64,000 bases of DNA. It comes from Yinghuangia soli (lineage in GTDB: Bacteria; Actinomycetota; Actinomycetes; Streptomycetales; Streptomycetaceae). A program made the translations under genes and the position numbers. This document shows, piece by piece, positions 35,074-45,000 of this stretch. The stretch's first letter is position 1. The number at the start of each line of letters is the position of its first letter. Under the pieces are notes generated by a model that ran no database searches, was not told the DNA's origin, and saw nothing but the letters and a program-made list of their open reading frames with translations. The DNA is taken from positions 62,001 to 126,000 of the forward strand of contig NZ_JAKFHA010000010.1 of assembly GCF_021502675.1 (NCBI RefSeq), written 5' to 3'.

Positions 35074-38000
35074 ATGACGCAAGCCGAGCAGCAGGAGGCG
35101 GCCATACCGCCCCGGACCACGGATCCCGTGCAAGGCATCGGGGGCGTCCTCAAGATCGCCCCCTACCGCCGTTTCTGGACGGCCATCGCAGCGTCCGCAC
35201 TCGCGGACTGGCTCGGCCTGCTCGCGCTGACCTCGGCCGCCCTGTGGACGGTGGACGGCGACTACATGGACCACGCGGCCGCCGTGGCCGCGGTGTTCGT
35301 GCTGCGTCTGCTGCCCGCCGCGCTGGTCGCGCCGCTCGCCGGGCAGATCGTCGACCACCTGGACCGCCGCTGGACCATGGCGGTCTGCGACATCGTCCGG
35401 TTCGGGCTGGTCGCCTCGGTGCCGTTCGTCGACGAACTGTGGTGGATCCTGGCCGCGACCGCGCTGGGCGGCATCGCCGGAGCCTTCTGGGGACCGGCCC
35501 GCGATGCCACCGTGCCCAACCTGGTGCCGCGTCAACGCCTGGCCACCGCCGCCCAGTTCAACCTGGTCACCGGCTACGCCGCGGCCCCCGCGGCGGCGCT
35601 CCTGTTCATCCTGCTCGCGCTGGTCACCCGGCTCCTCGCGCCGTCGGTCGACGCCTTCGACCAGCACCCGTCCGACCTCGCGCTGTTCGCCACCGCCGCG
35701 GTCCACCTGGTCTCCGCGTTCTCGGTGTACCTGCTGCGCATGCCCACCCGCGGCCGCGCGGTCAGCACGCGCCGCCCGAACCCGGTGGCCGTGCTCGGCG
35801 ACGCGCCCAAGGTGTTCAAGCACTCGCGGACCACGCGCGGCCTGGTCTTCGGCCTGTTCGCGCTGTTCCTCGCGGGCGGCGTGCTGGTCGGCCTCACCCC
35901 GCTGTACACCGCCGAACTGGGCGCCGGGAACGCCGCGTACGGCATGGTCTTCCTGAGCCTGCTGGCCGGTGTCGCGCTCGGCCTGCTGTGGGGCCCCAAG
36001 GTCGTCCCGGCGTTCAGCCGCCGCCGGCTCTTCGGCCTCGCGGTCGTGGAGGCCGGCCTCGCGCTGCTGCTCATCGGCCTGGTGCCCAACGTCGTGGTCA
36101 CCGTGGTGCTCACCGCCGTCCTCGGCGTGCTGAGCGGCATCGCCTGGGTCACCGGCTACACGCTCTTCGGCCTGGAGGTCGGCGAGGAGCTGCGTCCGCG
36201 CGCGTTCGCCTTCGTGCAGTCCGCGGTACGCGTGATGCTGCTGGTCGGCCTCGCGGCCGGCGCGCTGGCCGCGGGCGCCCTCGGCCTGCACACCTGGATC
36301 GTCGCGGACCGCTACGTCTTCACCTACAACGGCTCCGCGCTGACCCTGATGGGCAGCGGCGTGCTGGTCGCGCTGCTCGGCTGGCTCGCGCTGCGCTCGG
36401 TCGACGACCGCCGCGGCACCCCGCTGCTGCGCGACCTGGTCGACTCGGCCCGCAACGTCGACCACGTGTCCGGCCGCGCGTCCGGCACCCCCGGCTACTT
36501 CATCTCCCTCGAAGGCGGCGAAGGCGTCGGCAAGTCCACCCAGGTCGAGGCGCTCGCCGCGTGGATCCGCAGCAAGGGCCACGAGGTCGTGGTGACCCGC
36601 GAGCCCGGCGCCACCGAGATCGGCAAGCGCCTGCGCGCCATGCTGCTCGACATCGACAACACCGGCATCGACGCGCGCGCCGAGGCGCTGCTGTACGCGG
36701 CGGACCGCGCCGAGCACGTGGCCACCGTCATCCGGCCCGCGCTGGCCCGCGGCGCCATCGTCATCACCGACCGGTACATCGACTCGTCGGTCGCCTACCA
36801 GGGCGCCGGGCGCGAGCTCGGCACCCGGGAGATCGCCCGCGTCTCGCGCTGGGCCAGCGACGGCCTGCAGCCGGACCTGACGATCCTGCTCGACCTGGAC
36901 CCGGCGGTCGGCCACGGCCGCTTCACCGAGGCCCCCGACCGGCTCGAGTCCGAGCCGCAGAGCTTCCACCACACGGTCCGCGGCGCGTTCCTGGACCTGG
37001 CCGCCGCCGACCCGGACCGCTACCTCGTGGTGGACGCAGCGCAGGAGCCGGACGTGGTCACCACCGCCATCCGGCACCGCCTGGACCGCGAGCTCCCGGT
37101 CTCCGAGCAGGAGAAGCGGCAGGCCGAGGAACTGGCCCGCCGCGAGCGCGAGGAAGAGGAGCGCCGCAAGGCCGAGCGGGCCCAGGCCGAGGCCGAGAAG
37201 CAGGCCCTCATCGCCCGGCTGCGTGCCGAGAGCGAGGAGCGCCAGCGCTACGCCGAGCAGACCCGCCTCGCCGAGGAGGCCGCCCGCAAGGCCGAGGAAG
37301 AGCGGCTGCGGGCCGAGGAGGAGGTGCGCCGCCGCGCCGAGGAGCAGGAGCGCCTCGCCGCCGAGGCCGCCCGGCTCGCCGAGGAGGGCAAGCGCCGCGC
37401 CGAGGAGCAGCGGCTGCGCCTCGAGGAAGAGGCCGCCCGCCGCGCCGAGGAGCAGAAGCGCCTGGCCGAGGAGGCCGAGCAGCGCGCCGAGGAGGCCCGG
37501 GTCAAGGCCGAGGAAGAGGAGCGCATCCGGGTCGAGCAGGCCCGGCGCATCGAGGAGGAGTCCGCACTCCGCGCCGAGCGCGACCGCGTCGCCGCGGAGG
37601 AGGAGCGGGCCGCCGAGAAGGAGCGCCGCCGCCGCGCCGAGGAGGAGCGGCAGCGCCGCGAGGAGGAGGCGGCCGCGGACACCGCGCGCCGCCGCGAGGA
37701 GGCCGCGCGGCGCGCCGAAGAGGCGAAGCGCCGTGCCGAGGAGCGCGAGAAGGCCGAGGAGGCCCTGCGGCTCGCCGAGGCCGAGCGCAAGGCCGCGGAA
37801 GAGGACGCCGCCCGCGCGGTGGTCGCCGCAGCGGCCGCCCAGGCCCGGGCCGCGAAGGAGGCCGCGGCGCTGGCCGCCGAGGCCGAGGCCGATCCGGAGG
37901 CCCCGTCCGGGACCCTGCCGGCCGGGCCGTCCGGGAAGTCGGACGCTTCCGGCGCTTCCGGCGCTTCCGGCGCTTCCGGCGCTTCCGGCGCTTCCGGCGC

Positions 38001-38343
38001 CTCCGGCGCCTCCGCGGCCACCGCGACGAAGACCACGCCGGTGGTCTCGCCCGAGCCGGACACCGCCGAGCTGGAGATCGTCCGGCTGCGGTCGGCCGAG
38101 GAGCCGCCCCCCGGTTCCGAGGACGACACCCAGCAGATCCCGAAGATCCGCATCGACGAGACCCGGGTCTTCCCGGCGGTCCGCCCCGATCCGGACGAAG
38201 GCTCGGTGGACGACCCCCCGCCGCACGACGACCCGCTCTCGCTCGCCGACGACCTGCTGGGTCCGTGGGGCTCGGCCCCCGCGGGCGAAGAGGCACCGGC
38301 CCCCGAGGAGCCGCGCCGCAGCCGCTGGCGCCGCAAGCCGTAG
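35074..38343 (+). CDS. tmk: MFS-like membrane domain fused to thymidylate kinase and a charged coiled coil
   Basis: A 1089-residue three-part protein. Residues about 30-450 are an MFS-type membrane domain (12 hydrophobic segments). Residues about 470-675 are thymidylate kinase with P-loop EGGEGVGKST and DRYIDSSVAYQG, which phosphorylates dTMP to dTDP. Residues about 680-940 are a highly charged Ala/Glu/Arg coiled coil, followed by a Gly-Ala-Ser repeat and an acidic, Pro-rich tail ending in basic residues. The same fusion is known from streptomycetes between topA and holB. The ATG at 35074 follows AGGG. The role of the membrane domain is unknown. Confidence 0.93.
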   Translation: MTQAEQQEAAIPPRTTDPVQGIGGVLKIAPYRRFWTAIAASALADWLGLLALTSAALWTVDGDYMDHAAAVAAVFVLRLLPAALVAPLAGQIVDHLDRRWTMAVCDIVRFGLVASVPFVDELWWILAATALGGIAGAFWGPARDATVPNLVPRQRLATAAQFNLVTGYAAAPAAALLFILLALVTRLLAPSVDAFDQHPSDLALFATAAVHLVSAFSVYLLRMPTRGRAVSTRRPNPVAVLGDAPKVFKHSRTTRGLVFGLFALFLAGGVLVGLTPLYTAELGAGNAAYGMVFLSLLAGVALGLLWGPKVVPAFSRRRLFGLAVVEAGLALLLIGLVPNVVVTVVLTAVLGVLSGIAWVTGYTLFGLEVGEELRPRAFAFVQSAVRVMLLVGLAAGALAAGALGLHTWIVADRYVFTYNGSALTLMGSGVLVALLGWLALRSVDDRRGTPLLRDLVDSARNVDHVSGRASGTPGYFISLEGGEGVGKSTQVEALAAWIRSKGHEVVVTREPGATEIGKRLRAMLLDIDNTGIDARAEALLYAADRAEHVATVIRPALARGAIVITDRYIDSSVAYQGAGRELGTREIARVSRWASDGLQPDLTILLDLDPAVGHGRFTEAPDRLESEPQSFHHTVRGAFLDLAAADPDRYLVVDAAQEPDVVTTAIRHRLDRELPVSEQEKRQAEELARREREEEERRKAERAQAEAEKQALIARLRAESEERQRYAEQTRLAEEAARKAEEERLRAEEEVRRRAEEQERLAAEAARLAEEGKRRAEEQRLRLEEEAARRAEEQKRLAEEAEQRAEEARVKAEEEERIRVEQARRIEEESALRAERDRVAAEEERAAEKERRRRAEEERQRREEEAAADTARRREEAARRAEEAKRRAEEREKAEEALRLAEAERKAAEEDAARAVVAAAAAQARAAKEAAALAAEAEADPEAPSGTLPAGPSGKSDASGASGASGASGASGASGASGASAATATKTTPVVSPEPDTAELEIVRLRSAEEPPPGSEDDTQQIPKIRIDETRVFPAVRPDPDEGSVDDPPPHDDPLSLADDLLGPWGSAPAGEEAPAPEEPRRSRWRRKP
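37951..38013. repeat. Seven 9-bp repeats coding Gly-Ala-Ser
   Basis: Five copies of GGCGCTTCC and two of GGCGCCTCC in tandem, in frame within the tmk fusion, linking the coiled coil to the acidic tail. Likely length-variable between strains. Confidence 0.95.
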
Positions 38344-38460
38344 CGGCGGACCCGGACGGCGATCCGTGCCGGGCTCGCGGTGTGCGTTCCTGTCGCCGCG
38401 GCCCGGTACCGTCGTACCCGGGGCAGCCCGCCCCGCGCATCGCCTGAGGAGCACGACGCC

Positions 38461-39648
38461 GTGACAGTGTGGGACGACCTGGTCGGGCAGGACCGCGTCG
38501 TGGGCCAGCTGCGCGCCGCCGCGTCCGCGGCCCGCGCGGCGCTGGCCGGCGAGGTGTCCTCGGGCATGACGCACGCCTGGCTGTTCACCGGGCCGCCCGG
38601 CTCCGGGCGCTCCACCACGGCCCGGGCGTTCGCCGCCGCACTGCACTGCGTCAGCCCCGACCTCGCGCTCGGCGCCGAACCGGGCTGCGGGCACTGCGAC
38701 GGCTGCCACACCACGCTCGCCGGGACGCACGCCGACGTCGACGTGGTCGGCACCGAACTGCTGTCCATCGGCGTCAAGGAGACCCGCGACCTGGTCCGCC
38801 GGGCGGCGATGTCGCCGGCCGGCGGCCGCTGGCAGGTCATCGTCCTGGAGGACGCCGACCGGCTCACCGAAGGCGCCGGCAACGTCCTGCTCAAGGCCAT
38901 CGAGGAACCCGCGCCGCGGACCGTCTGGATGCTGTGCGCGCCGTCCGTCGAGGACGCCCTGCCCACCATCCGCTCGCGCTGCCGGCACATCGCGCTGCGC
39001 ACCCCGCCGGTCGGCGCGGTCGCCGACATGCTCGCGCGGCGCGACGGCATCGACCCGGCGATGGCCGCCTACGCGGCGCGCGCCACCGGCGGCCACATCG
39101 GCCGGGCGCGCCGCCTGGCCACCGACGAGCAGACCCGGCAACGCCGCGCCGACGTGCTCAAACTGCCGCTGCAGCTCGCCGAGATCGGCACCGCGATGGC
39201 GGCCGCGCAGCGCCTCGTCGACGCCGCGGCCGCGGACGCCAAGGAGGTCACCGCCGACCTCGACGCGCGCGAGACCGAGGAACTGCGCAACGCCCTCGGC
39301 GCGTCCACCCCGGGCGGCCGGCTGCCGTCCGGCACCGCGGGTGTGGTCAAGGAACTGGAGAACCGCCAGAAGAAGCGCGCCACGCGCACCCAGCGCGACT
39401 GCCTGGACCTGGCGCTGGTCGACCTCGCGGCGTTCTACCGGGACGTGCTGGCCGTGCAGTTGGGGGCGCCGGTGCCGCTCGACAACGAGCACATGCGCCC
39501 CTCGCTCGAAGGGATCGCGCAGGCCGGGACGCCCGAGTCGACGCTGCGCCGCATCGAGGCGATCCTGGCCTGCCGCCGCGCGATCGACGCGAACGTCGCG
39601 CCGCTGCTGGCCGTCGAGGCGATGGCGCTCACCCTGCGGGCCGGCTGA
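38461..39648 (+). CDS. holB: DNA polymerase III delta prime subunit
   Basis: A 395-residue clamp-loader subunit. It has an AAA+ fold with P-loop-like GPPGSGRST (the usual Lys is Arg, as in non-hydrolysing delta prime), a zinc-finger-type CGHCDGC near 79-85, LEDADRLTEGAGNVLLK (sensor/Walker B region) and the SRC-type motif TIRSRCRH. It works in the clamp-loader complex at the replication fork. The GTG at 38461 follows GAGGAG; it is 117 bases after the tmk fusion, as in other streptomycetes. Confidence 0.93.
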   Translation: MTVWDDLVGQDRVVGQLRAAASAARAALAGEVSSGMTHAWLFTGPPGSGRSTTARAFAAALHCVSPDLALGAEPGCGHCDGCHTTLAGTHADVDVVGTELLSIGVKETRDLVRRAAMSPAGGRWQVIVLEDADRLTEGAGNVLLKAIEEPAPRTVWMLCAPSVEDALPTIRSRCRHIALRTPPVGAVADMLARRDGIDPAMAAYAARATGGHIGRARRLATDEQTRQRRADVLKLPLQLAEIGTAMAAAQRLVDAAAADAKEVTADLDARETEELRNALGASTPGGRLPSGTAGVVKELENRQKKRATRTQRDCLDLALVDLAAFYRDVLAVQLGAPVPLDNEHMRPSLEGIAQAGTPESTLRRIEAILACRRAIDANVAPLLAVEAMALTLRAG

Positions 39649-39829
39649 CGGCGCGCGCGGGCGCGCTGCAAGATCCGGCGGGATCCGTCGTGTTCGGGCC
39701 GCCGAACGGGTGGCGGGCGGGAACCCGGAGCCCCCTTCGAAGCGTCGACATGGGAGAGTTCCCCACGGTGCCCAGCCGCCACGTCGGCCACCGAGACCTC
39801 AGAACTACCTTCAAGGACGGTGCAAGTCG

Positions 39830-41287
39830 GTGCGACCGGTGACGCGGAAGGCGCTCAAAGGCCTGCTCATCGCGGTGACGTTGGGGTTGGCCGTGGCCCT
39901 CGTCCTGCGTGCCCGCCGCGGTGCACCGGGCGAGCCCGCCGCTGTCCCGGCGGATCCGCCGGCCGGCCCGCCCGCGGACGTACCCGTGCACACCTCGGCA
40001 GCGGCTCCGGCACCGGCTGCGCGTGCGCCGCGGCCGGTGGCCGCGGTGGTTCCGGCGCCCGCGCCGGCTCCGGTGCCCGCCCGGGTCGCCCGCCCCGCCG
40101 TCGCCGAGCGGCCCGCGGTGCCACCGGCCGCGGACATCGTCGAGATCGACCCCGACCAGCTGCCGTCCGTCGCCGAGGCCCGCCCCGAACCGGTGCGCGC
40201 GACCCGCGCCCGGCGCCCGCAACTCGTGGTGGGCGGCGTCGCCTTGGCATTCGTCGTCGTCGCGTCCGCGGTCGGGGCGATGGCCTACGACAGCGTCAAG
40301 AGCGACGGCGACGACACCGGGCCGGCCGCGGCGACCGGAAGTTCGTCGCCGAGCGGGCTCCCGTCCGGCGGCCCGAGCACCTCGCTCGGACCGATGCAGC
40401 CGCTGAAGTTCGAGTCGCTGGGCGTGCGTTCGGGCGGTTCGCTGAACCAGGTGACGCTGCCGGGGCGGCGTTCCGGAGTGACCGCCGACGTGTGGGTGTG
40501 GCTCCCGCCGCAGTACCAGCGCGACGACTTTCGCAATAAGCGCTTCCCGGTCCTCGTCGTGCACTCGGCCTACCCCGGGACCGGCGAGAACTCCATGCTG
40601 GCCGACAAGACCACGCTGCTGGCCAAGCTCGCGCAGGGCATCACGGCCGGCACGCTGCCCCCGTTCGTGCTGGTGGCACCGGAGTTGACGCCGTATCCGG
40701 AGTCCGAGGTGCGCGCCCTGCCGAAGCCGGAGACGCTCGACACCGAGTGCAGCGACATCCCGGGCCGCGCCAAGATGGCGACGTTCCACAACGAAGACGT
40801 GCGCGAGGCCGTCGCCGCCACCTACCGCGTCGCCGCCGAGCGCAGCGCGTGGGGCGTGCTCGGCGAGGGCGCGGGCGGGCTGTGCGCGGTGAAGTACGCG
40901 CTGCAGTTCCCGCAGTACTACGCGGCTGCGGCGAGCATCGGCGGCGCCACGGCGCTGAAGTCGCCGCTGTGGGTGGGGTCCGCCGACGTGCGCGAGGCGC
41001 AGCAGCCCGCGAAGCTGGTCGGCGCCCGCCCGGACGTACGCCTGTTCCTGTCCAACGCGGCCAACGACAACGCCGGCAAGCAGGCTTCCGCGGCGCTCAA
41101 GACCGCGGCGAAGGCCCCCACGGTGGTCGAGACGGCGACCGCGTCCGGCGACACCGCCAAGCAACTCCCGGCGGCGCTCGTGTTCTTGGGCCGCAACGTC
41201 ACCGACGCGCCGCCGGGCGGCCCGCCGGCCTCCTCGACGCGCCCGGCGACCGCCACCGCCACCGCGACCCGCAACACCGGCGCCTGA
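39830..41287 (+). CDS. Membrane-anchored esterase-like alpha/beta-hydrolase lacking its nucleophile
   Basis: A 485-residue protein with two hydrophobic segments (about 8-25 and 128-150) separated by a Pro/Ala-rich linker, then an extracytoplasmic esterase-D/antigen-85-like fold (about 195-470). The nucleophile elbow, normally GxSxGG, reads GEGAGG (in GVLGEGAGGLCAVK): the serine is Gly. The flanking pattern for this fold (ALQFPQYYAAAASIGG) is intact, so a non-catalytic role is likely. The start is GTG 39830 (alternative GTG 39839), with AAGGA upstream. It follows holB by 181 bases with no terminator visible. Confidence 0.75.
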   Translation: MRPVTRKALKGLLIAVTLGLAVALVLRARRGAPGEPAAVPADPPAGPPADVPVHTSAAAPAPAARAPRPVAAVVPAPAPAPVPARVARPAVAERPAVPPAADIVEIDPDQLPSVAEARPEPVRATRARRPQLVVGGVALAFVVVASAVGAMAYDSVKSDGDDTGPAAATGSSSPSGLPSGGPSTSLGPMQPLKFESLGVRSGGSLNQVTLPGRRSGVTADVWVWLPPQYQRDDFRNKRFPVLVVHSAYPGTGENSMLADKTTLLAKLAQGITAGTLPPFVLVAPELTPYPESEVRALPKPETLDTECSDIPGRAKMATFHNEDVREAVAATYRVAAERSAWGVLGEGAGGLCAVKYALQFPQYYAAAASIGGATALKSPLWVGSADVREAQQPAKLVGARPDVRLFLSNAANDNAGKQASAALKTAAKAPTVVETATASGDTAKQLPAALVFLGRNVTDAPPGGPPASSTRPATATATATRNTGA

Positions 41288-41320
41288 CGGGGAGTGGGCC
41301 CGGCGTGATAGCCATACCGG

Positions 41321-43069
41321 GTGACCCCTCCAACCGCCGCGACGCCAGGCAGCGTCGACCCCTCCATATCCCGGGCCGACCGGATGCCGTCGGCCACCGG
41401 CCCCTCGGGCCTGGGCCGTCTGCGGCGCGGCCCGTTCCGCTTCGCACTGCCGGCCGTGGCCGCCGCCGCGCTCATGGCGGGCTGCACGTCGGGCAGCGAC
41501 GGTGCGGAATCCGCGGGCAGCGCCTCGTCCGCGCCGCCGGCCTCGCCGCCCGGACCCGGCGGCATACCGCCGGCCGCAACCCCTGAACCGCCCAAGCCCA
41601 AGGGCCAGGACGACCCGGCGCTGCGCGAGTTCTACACCCAGCAGCTCGCCTGGGAGCCGTGCAAGGACGACCCGGAGACGACCGAGAAGGACGAGCGCGA
41701 GTTCCAGTGCGCGACGCTGCGCGTGCCGCTCGACTACGCCGCCCCGGCCGCCCGGTCCATCGAGATCGCGGTCATGCGGCACCCGGCCGGCAAGGCGGAC
41801 GCCCGGATCGGCTCGCTGCTCACCAATCCCGGCGGCCCCGGCGGGTCCGGCGTCGACTGGCTCAAGTACGCGTACGCCCGCTTCGACGGCGGCATCCACG
41901 ACCGCTTCGACGTGGTCTCCTTCGACCCGCGCGGCGTCGGGGCGAGCACGCCGGTGCGCTGCCTGGACGACGCGGTGCGCGACCGCCGCAACGGCGACGA
42001 CGGCCCGGACCCGGCCGACCACGCCGCCACGAAGGCGCACGGCGAGCAGCTCGGCAAGGAGTTTGCCGCGGCCTGCCAGGAGAAGTCCGGCGACCTGCTG
42101 CAGCATGTCGGCACCCGCAACGCCGCCCGCGACATGGACGTGCTGCGCGGCGTGCTCGGCGACGCCAAACTCAACTACCTGGGCTACTCGTACGGCACCT
42201 ACCTCGGCTCGCTGTACACCGAGGAGTTCCCCGACCGCGTGGGCCGCCTCGTCCTCGACGGCGCCGTGGACCCGGCCCAGGACCCGCTGGAGAAGTCGGT
42301 CAACCAGCAGATCGGCTTCGAGCAGTCGTTCACCCGCTTCGCCAAGGACTGCGCGGCGCGCGCCGGCTGCCCGTTCGGCCGGGACGCGGAGAAGGCCCCG
42401 AAGATCGCGTCCGACTTCCTGGACGGACTGCGCACGAAGCCGCTGCGGACCAACGACAGCAAGCGCAAGCTCACCTCGAACCTCGGCTGGACCGGCGCGA
42501 TCAACCTGCTCTACGGCGACGAGGACAAGCAGTGGAAGTGGCTGCGCGAGGCGTTCACGTACGCCATGCGGGACGCCAACGGCGCCGCGCTGCTGTACTA
42601 CGCGGACAACTACAACGGCCGTGACGAGAAGGGCAAGTACGACGGGTCGATGGACGCCCTGCCGGTCATCCGGTGCGCGGACATGATGGCCGAGGCCCCG
42701 ACGCCCGAGCGCATCCAGGAGATGCTGGCCAAGCTCAAGAAGGAAGCCCCGCTCTTCTCGCAGAACACCGTCGCGGAGGACTTCGAGGGGCCGGGCTGCG
42801 AGTACTGGCCGTTCCGCACCACCGAGAAGCCGCACACGGTCAAGGCGCCTGCCTCCAACCCGGTGCTGGTCGTCGGCACCACCGGCGACCCGGCGACGCC
42901 GTACGAGGCCTCCGAGCGGCTCGCCGCGGGCCTGGAGCACGCCACGCTGCTCACCCTTGAGGGCGAAGGGCACGGGGCGTACGGAAAGGGCAGCGACTGC
43001 ATCGACGACGCGGTCGACGCGTACCTGCTGGAAGGCGCGTTGCCGCCCGCCGGGACGCGCTGCACATAG
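41321..43069 (+). CDS. Secreted tripeptidyl-aminopeptidase-type lipoprotein (1 of 3)
   Basis: A 582-residue S33-family alpha/beta hydrolase with a lipobox LMAGC at about residue 49. The catalytic serine is in GYSYGTYLG, the oxyanion region is TNPGGPGGSG, the Asp lies near TGDPATP, and the His is in EGEGHGAYG close to the C-terminus, where a TAP-like C-terminal domain carries C..CT pairs. It resembles the SlpD/SlpE-type tripeptidyl aminopeptidases of streptomycetes, which act on secreted peptides. The GTG at 41321 gives the full frame; an ATG at 41384 is nearer the signal peptide and also possible. First of three tandem paralogues. Confidence 0.9.
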   Translation: MTPPTAATPGSVDPSISRADRMPSATGPSGLGRLRRGPFRFALPAVAAAALMAGCTSGSDGAESAGSASSAPPASPPGPGGIPPAATPEPPKPKGQDDPALREFYTQQLAWEPCKDDPETTEKDEREFQCATLRVPLDYAAPAARSIEIAVMRHPAGKADARIGSLLTNPGGPGGSGVDWLKYAYARFDGGIHDRFDVVSFDPRGVGASTPVRCLDDAVRDRRNGDDGPDPADHAATKAHGEQLGKEFAAACQEKSGDLLQHVGTRNAARDMDVLRGVLGDAKLNYLGYSYGTYLGSLYTEEFPDRVGRLVLDGAVDPAQDPLEKSVNQQIGFEQSFTRFAKDCAARAGCPFGRDAEKAPKIASDFLDGLRTKPLRTNDSKRKLTSNLGWTGAINLLYGDEDKQWKWLREAFTYAMRDANGAALLYYADNYNGRDEKGKYDGSMDALPVIRCADMMAEAPTPERIQEMLAKLKKEAPLFSQNTVAEDFEGPGCEYWPFRTTEKPHTVKAPASNPVLVVGTTGDPATPYEASERLAAGLEHATLLTLEGEGHGAYGKGSDCIDDAVDAYLLEGALPPAGTRCT

Positions 43070-43135
43070 CCGGCCGGGCACGGCGGCGGGACCGCATTGC
43101 CACGTGAACTGCCCGGTCGTGGTAGGCATGGCAGG

Positions 43136-44824
43136 GTGAGGACTCCCAGCCGCCGTGCTCTTTTCCCGCGTCGCGCGATACCCGCCGCCGCGCTCGCCGC
43201 TGCCGCCGTGCTCGTCTCCGGATGCGCCGTGGGCGGTACCGGCGGCGTCGCGGGCAAGGCCCGCGAGTCGGTCGACACGACGCCCGGCGGCACCGCCGCG
43301 CCCGGCTCCGGCGGCCCGTCCGGCCCCGGCCTGGCGATCGCCCCCACGCCCGGCGGCAAGGGCCAGAACGACCCGGCGCTGACGTCCTTCTACACCCAGA
43401 AGCCCGCCTGGAAGGCGTGCCCGGACGACCCGGAGACCGACGGCGACGAGGGCGAGATGCAGTGCGCCAAGGTGCGCGTGCCGCTCGACTACGCCAAGCC
43501 CGAGGGCAAGTCGATCGAGATATCCGCGATGCGCCTGCAGGCCTCCGGCAAGGGCAAGCGAATAGGCACGCTCTTCACCAACCCGGGCGGCCCCGGCGGC
43601 TCCGGGATCGACTACCTCAAGAGCTGGGCCGCCGAGTACGACGCGGACATCCGCAAGAGCTTCGACATCGTGGGCTTCGACCCGCGCGGCGTCGGCGAGA
43701 GCGCCAAGGTCGTCTGCCTCTCCGACGAGCAGCGCGACCGGATGAACGCCGAGGACGGGCCGGACCCCAAGGACACCGCCGCCTCGGACGCGTTCGCCAA
43801 GGCCCAGGACGAGGAGTTCTCGGCCGGCTGCCAGTCCCGGTCCGGCGAGCTGCTGCCGCACGTCGGCACCCGCAACGTGGCGCGCGACATGGACATCCTG
43901 CGCGTGCTGGCCGGCGACCCGAAGCTCAACTACCTGGGCTACTCGTACGGCACCTACCTCGGCGCGCTGTACGCCGAGGAGTTCCCCGACCGGGTGGGCC
44001 GCCTCGTCCTCGACGGCGCCGTGGACCCGGCCGCCGACCCGCTGGACGACTCGATCGGCCAGACCGTCGGCTTCGAGCAGTCCTTCACCCGGTTCGCCAA
44101 GGATTGCGCGAAGCGCCCCTCGTGCCCGCTGGGCACCGACCCGGCCCGCGCCGCGCTGGTCGGCGTCGACTTCCTGGACAGCCTGCGCACCAACCCGCTG
44201 CCGAGCCGCCTCGATGAGCGCAAGCTGACCTCCAGCCTCGGCTGGACCGGGATGATCCGGCTGCTCTACGCGGACGAGGACCAGGGCTGGGAGGCCCTGC
44301 GCAGCGCGTTCGACATGGCCATGAAGCGCGGCGACGGCACCGCGTTCGTGGCGTACGCCGACGACTACAACGGCCGCGACGAGAACGGCCGCTACGACGG
44401 CTCGATGGACGCGCTGCGGGTCATCGGCTGCGCGGACGGCATGGCGGAGGCGCCCAGCCCGGCCCGCGTCCAGCAGGTCCTGGACCAGCTGCGCCGCGAG
44501 GCCCCGCTGTTCTCCCGGGACAGCACCCCGGCCGACTTCTCGGGCCCGGGCTGCCCGTCGTGGCCGTTCCGCACCGCCGAGAAGCCGCACACGGTCAAGG
44601 CGCCGGGCAGCGACCCGATCCTGGTGATCGGCACCACGGGCGACCCGGCGACGCCGTACGCGGCCTCCGAGCGGCTCGCCGCGGGCTTCGAGAACGCCAC
44701 CCTGCTGACCCTCGAAGGCGAGGGCCACACGGCCTACGGCCGCGGCAACGCGTGCATCGATGCGGCGGTCGACGCGTACCTGACCCAGGGCAAGATGCCC
44801 GCCGAGGGCAAACGCTGCAGCTGA
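43136..44824 (+). CDS. Secreted tripeptidyl-aminopeptidase-type lipoprotein (2 of 3)
   Basis: A 562-residue paralogue of the preceding gene with the same layout: signal peptide with lipobox LVSGC, TNPGGPGGSG, catalytic GYSYGTYLG, TGDPATPYAASERLAAG and EGEGHTAYG. The two share long identical stretches (for example the VKAP...TGDPATPY region), which indicates tandem duplication. The GTG at 43136 follows GGCAGG. It lies 66 bases downstream of copy 1 and is probably co-transcribed. Confidence 0.92.
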   Translation: MRTPSRRALFPRRAIPAAALAAAAVLVSGCAVGGTGGVAGKARESVDTTPGGTAAPGSGGPSGPGLAIAPTPGGKGQNDPALTSFYTQKPAWKACPDDPETDGDEGEMQCAKVRVPLDYAKPEGKSIEISAMRLQASGKGKRIGTLFTNPGGPGGSGIDYLKSWAAEYDADIRKSFDIVGFDPRGVGESAKVVCLSDEQRDRMNAEDGPDPKDTAASDAFAKAQDEEFSAGCQSRSGELLPHVGTRNVARDMDILRVLAGDPKLNYLGYSYGTYLGALYAEEFPDRVGRLVLDGAVDPAADPLDDSIGQTVGFEQSFTRFAKDCAKRPSCPLGTDPARAALVGVDFLDSLRTNPLPSRLDERKLTSSLGWTGMIRLLYADEDQGWEALRSAFDMAMKRGDGTAFVAYADDYNGRDENGRYDGSMDALRVIGCADGMAEAPSPARVQQVLDQLRREAPLFSRDSTPADFSGPGCPSWPFRTAEKPHTVKAPGSDPILVIGTTGDPATPYAASERLAAGFENATLLTLEGEGHTAYGRGNACIDAAVDAYLTQGKMPAEGKRCS

Positions 44825-44853
44825 GCGCCCCCCACCTCACCTGACGGCACCCC

Positions 44854-44872
44854 CGCGCGGCCCCTCCGCGCG
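44854..44872 (+). terminator. Small hairpin between peptidase copies 2 and 3
   Basis: 7-bp stem CGCGCGG/CCGCGCG with a 5-base loop, 30 bases after copy 2. It is GC-only and weakly convincing. Confidence 0.4.
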
Positions 44873-45000
44873 ACCCGGCCCGGCACGCGACGCCACCCCG
44901 GTACGCGTCGCCGGGCCGCCGACGGACGGTTTGCCGGATACGCTCCTTTCAAGGTCGGCCCCGCGCGGCCGAGTGCCGGCGACTCGAGGGGCTGGTCCGT

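Noticed and set aside
34732-39492. Very long antisense frame opposite the tmk fusion and holB
   Set aside because: Produced by extreme third-position GC bias and the coiled-coil codons; the sense strand carries clear domains.
39629-44728. 1699-codon antisense frame opposite holB end and the peptidases
   Set aside because: Mirror of GC-biased coding sequence, no domain, no start signal.
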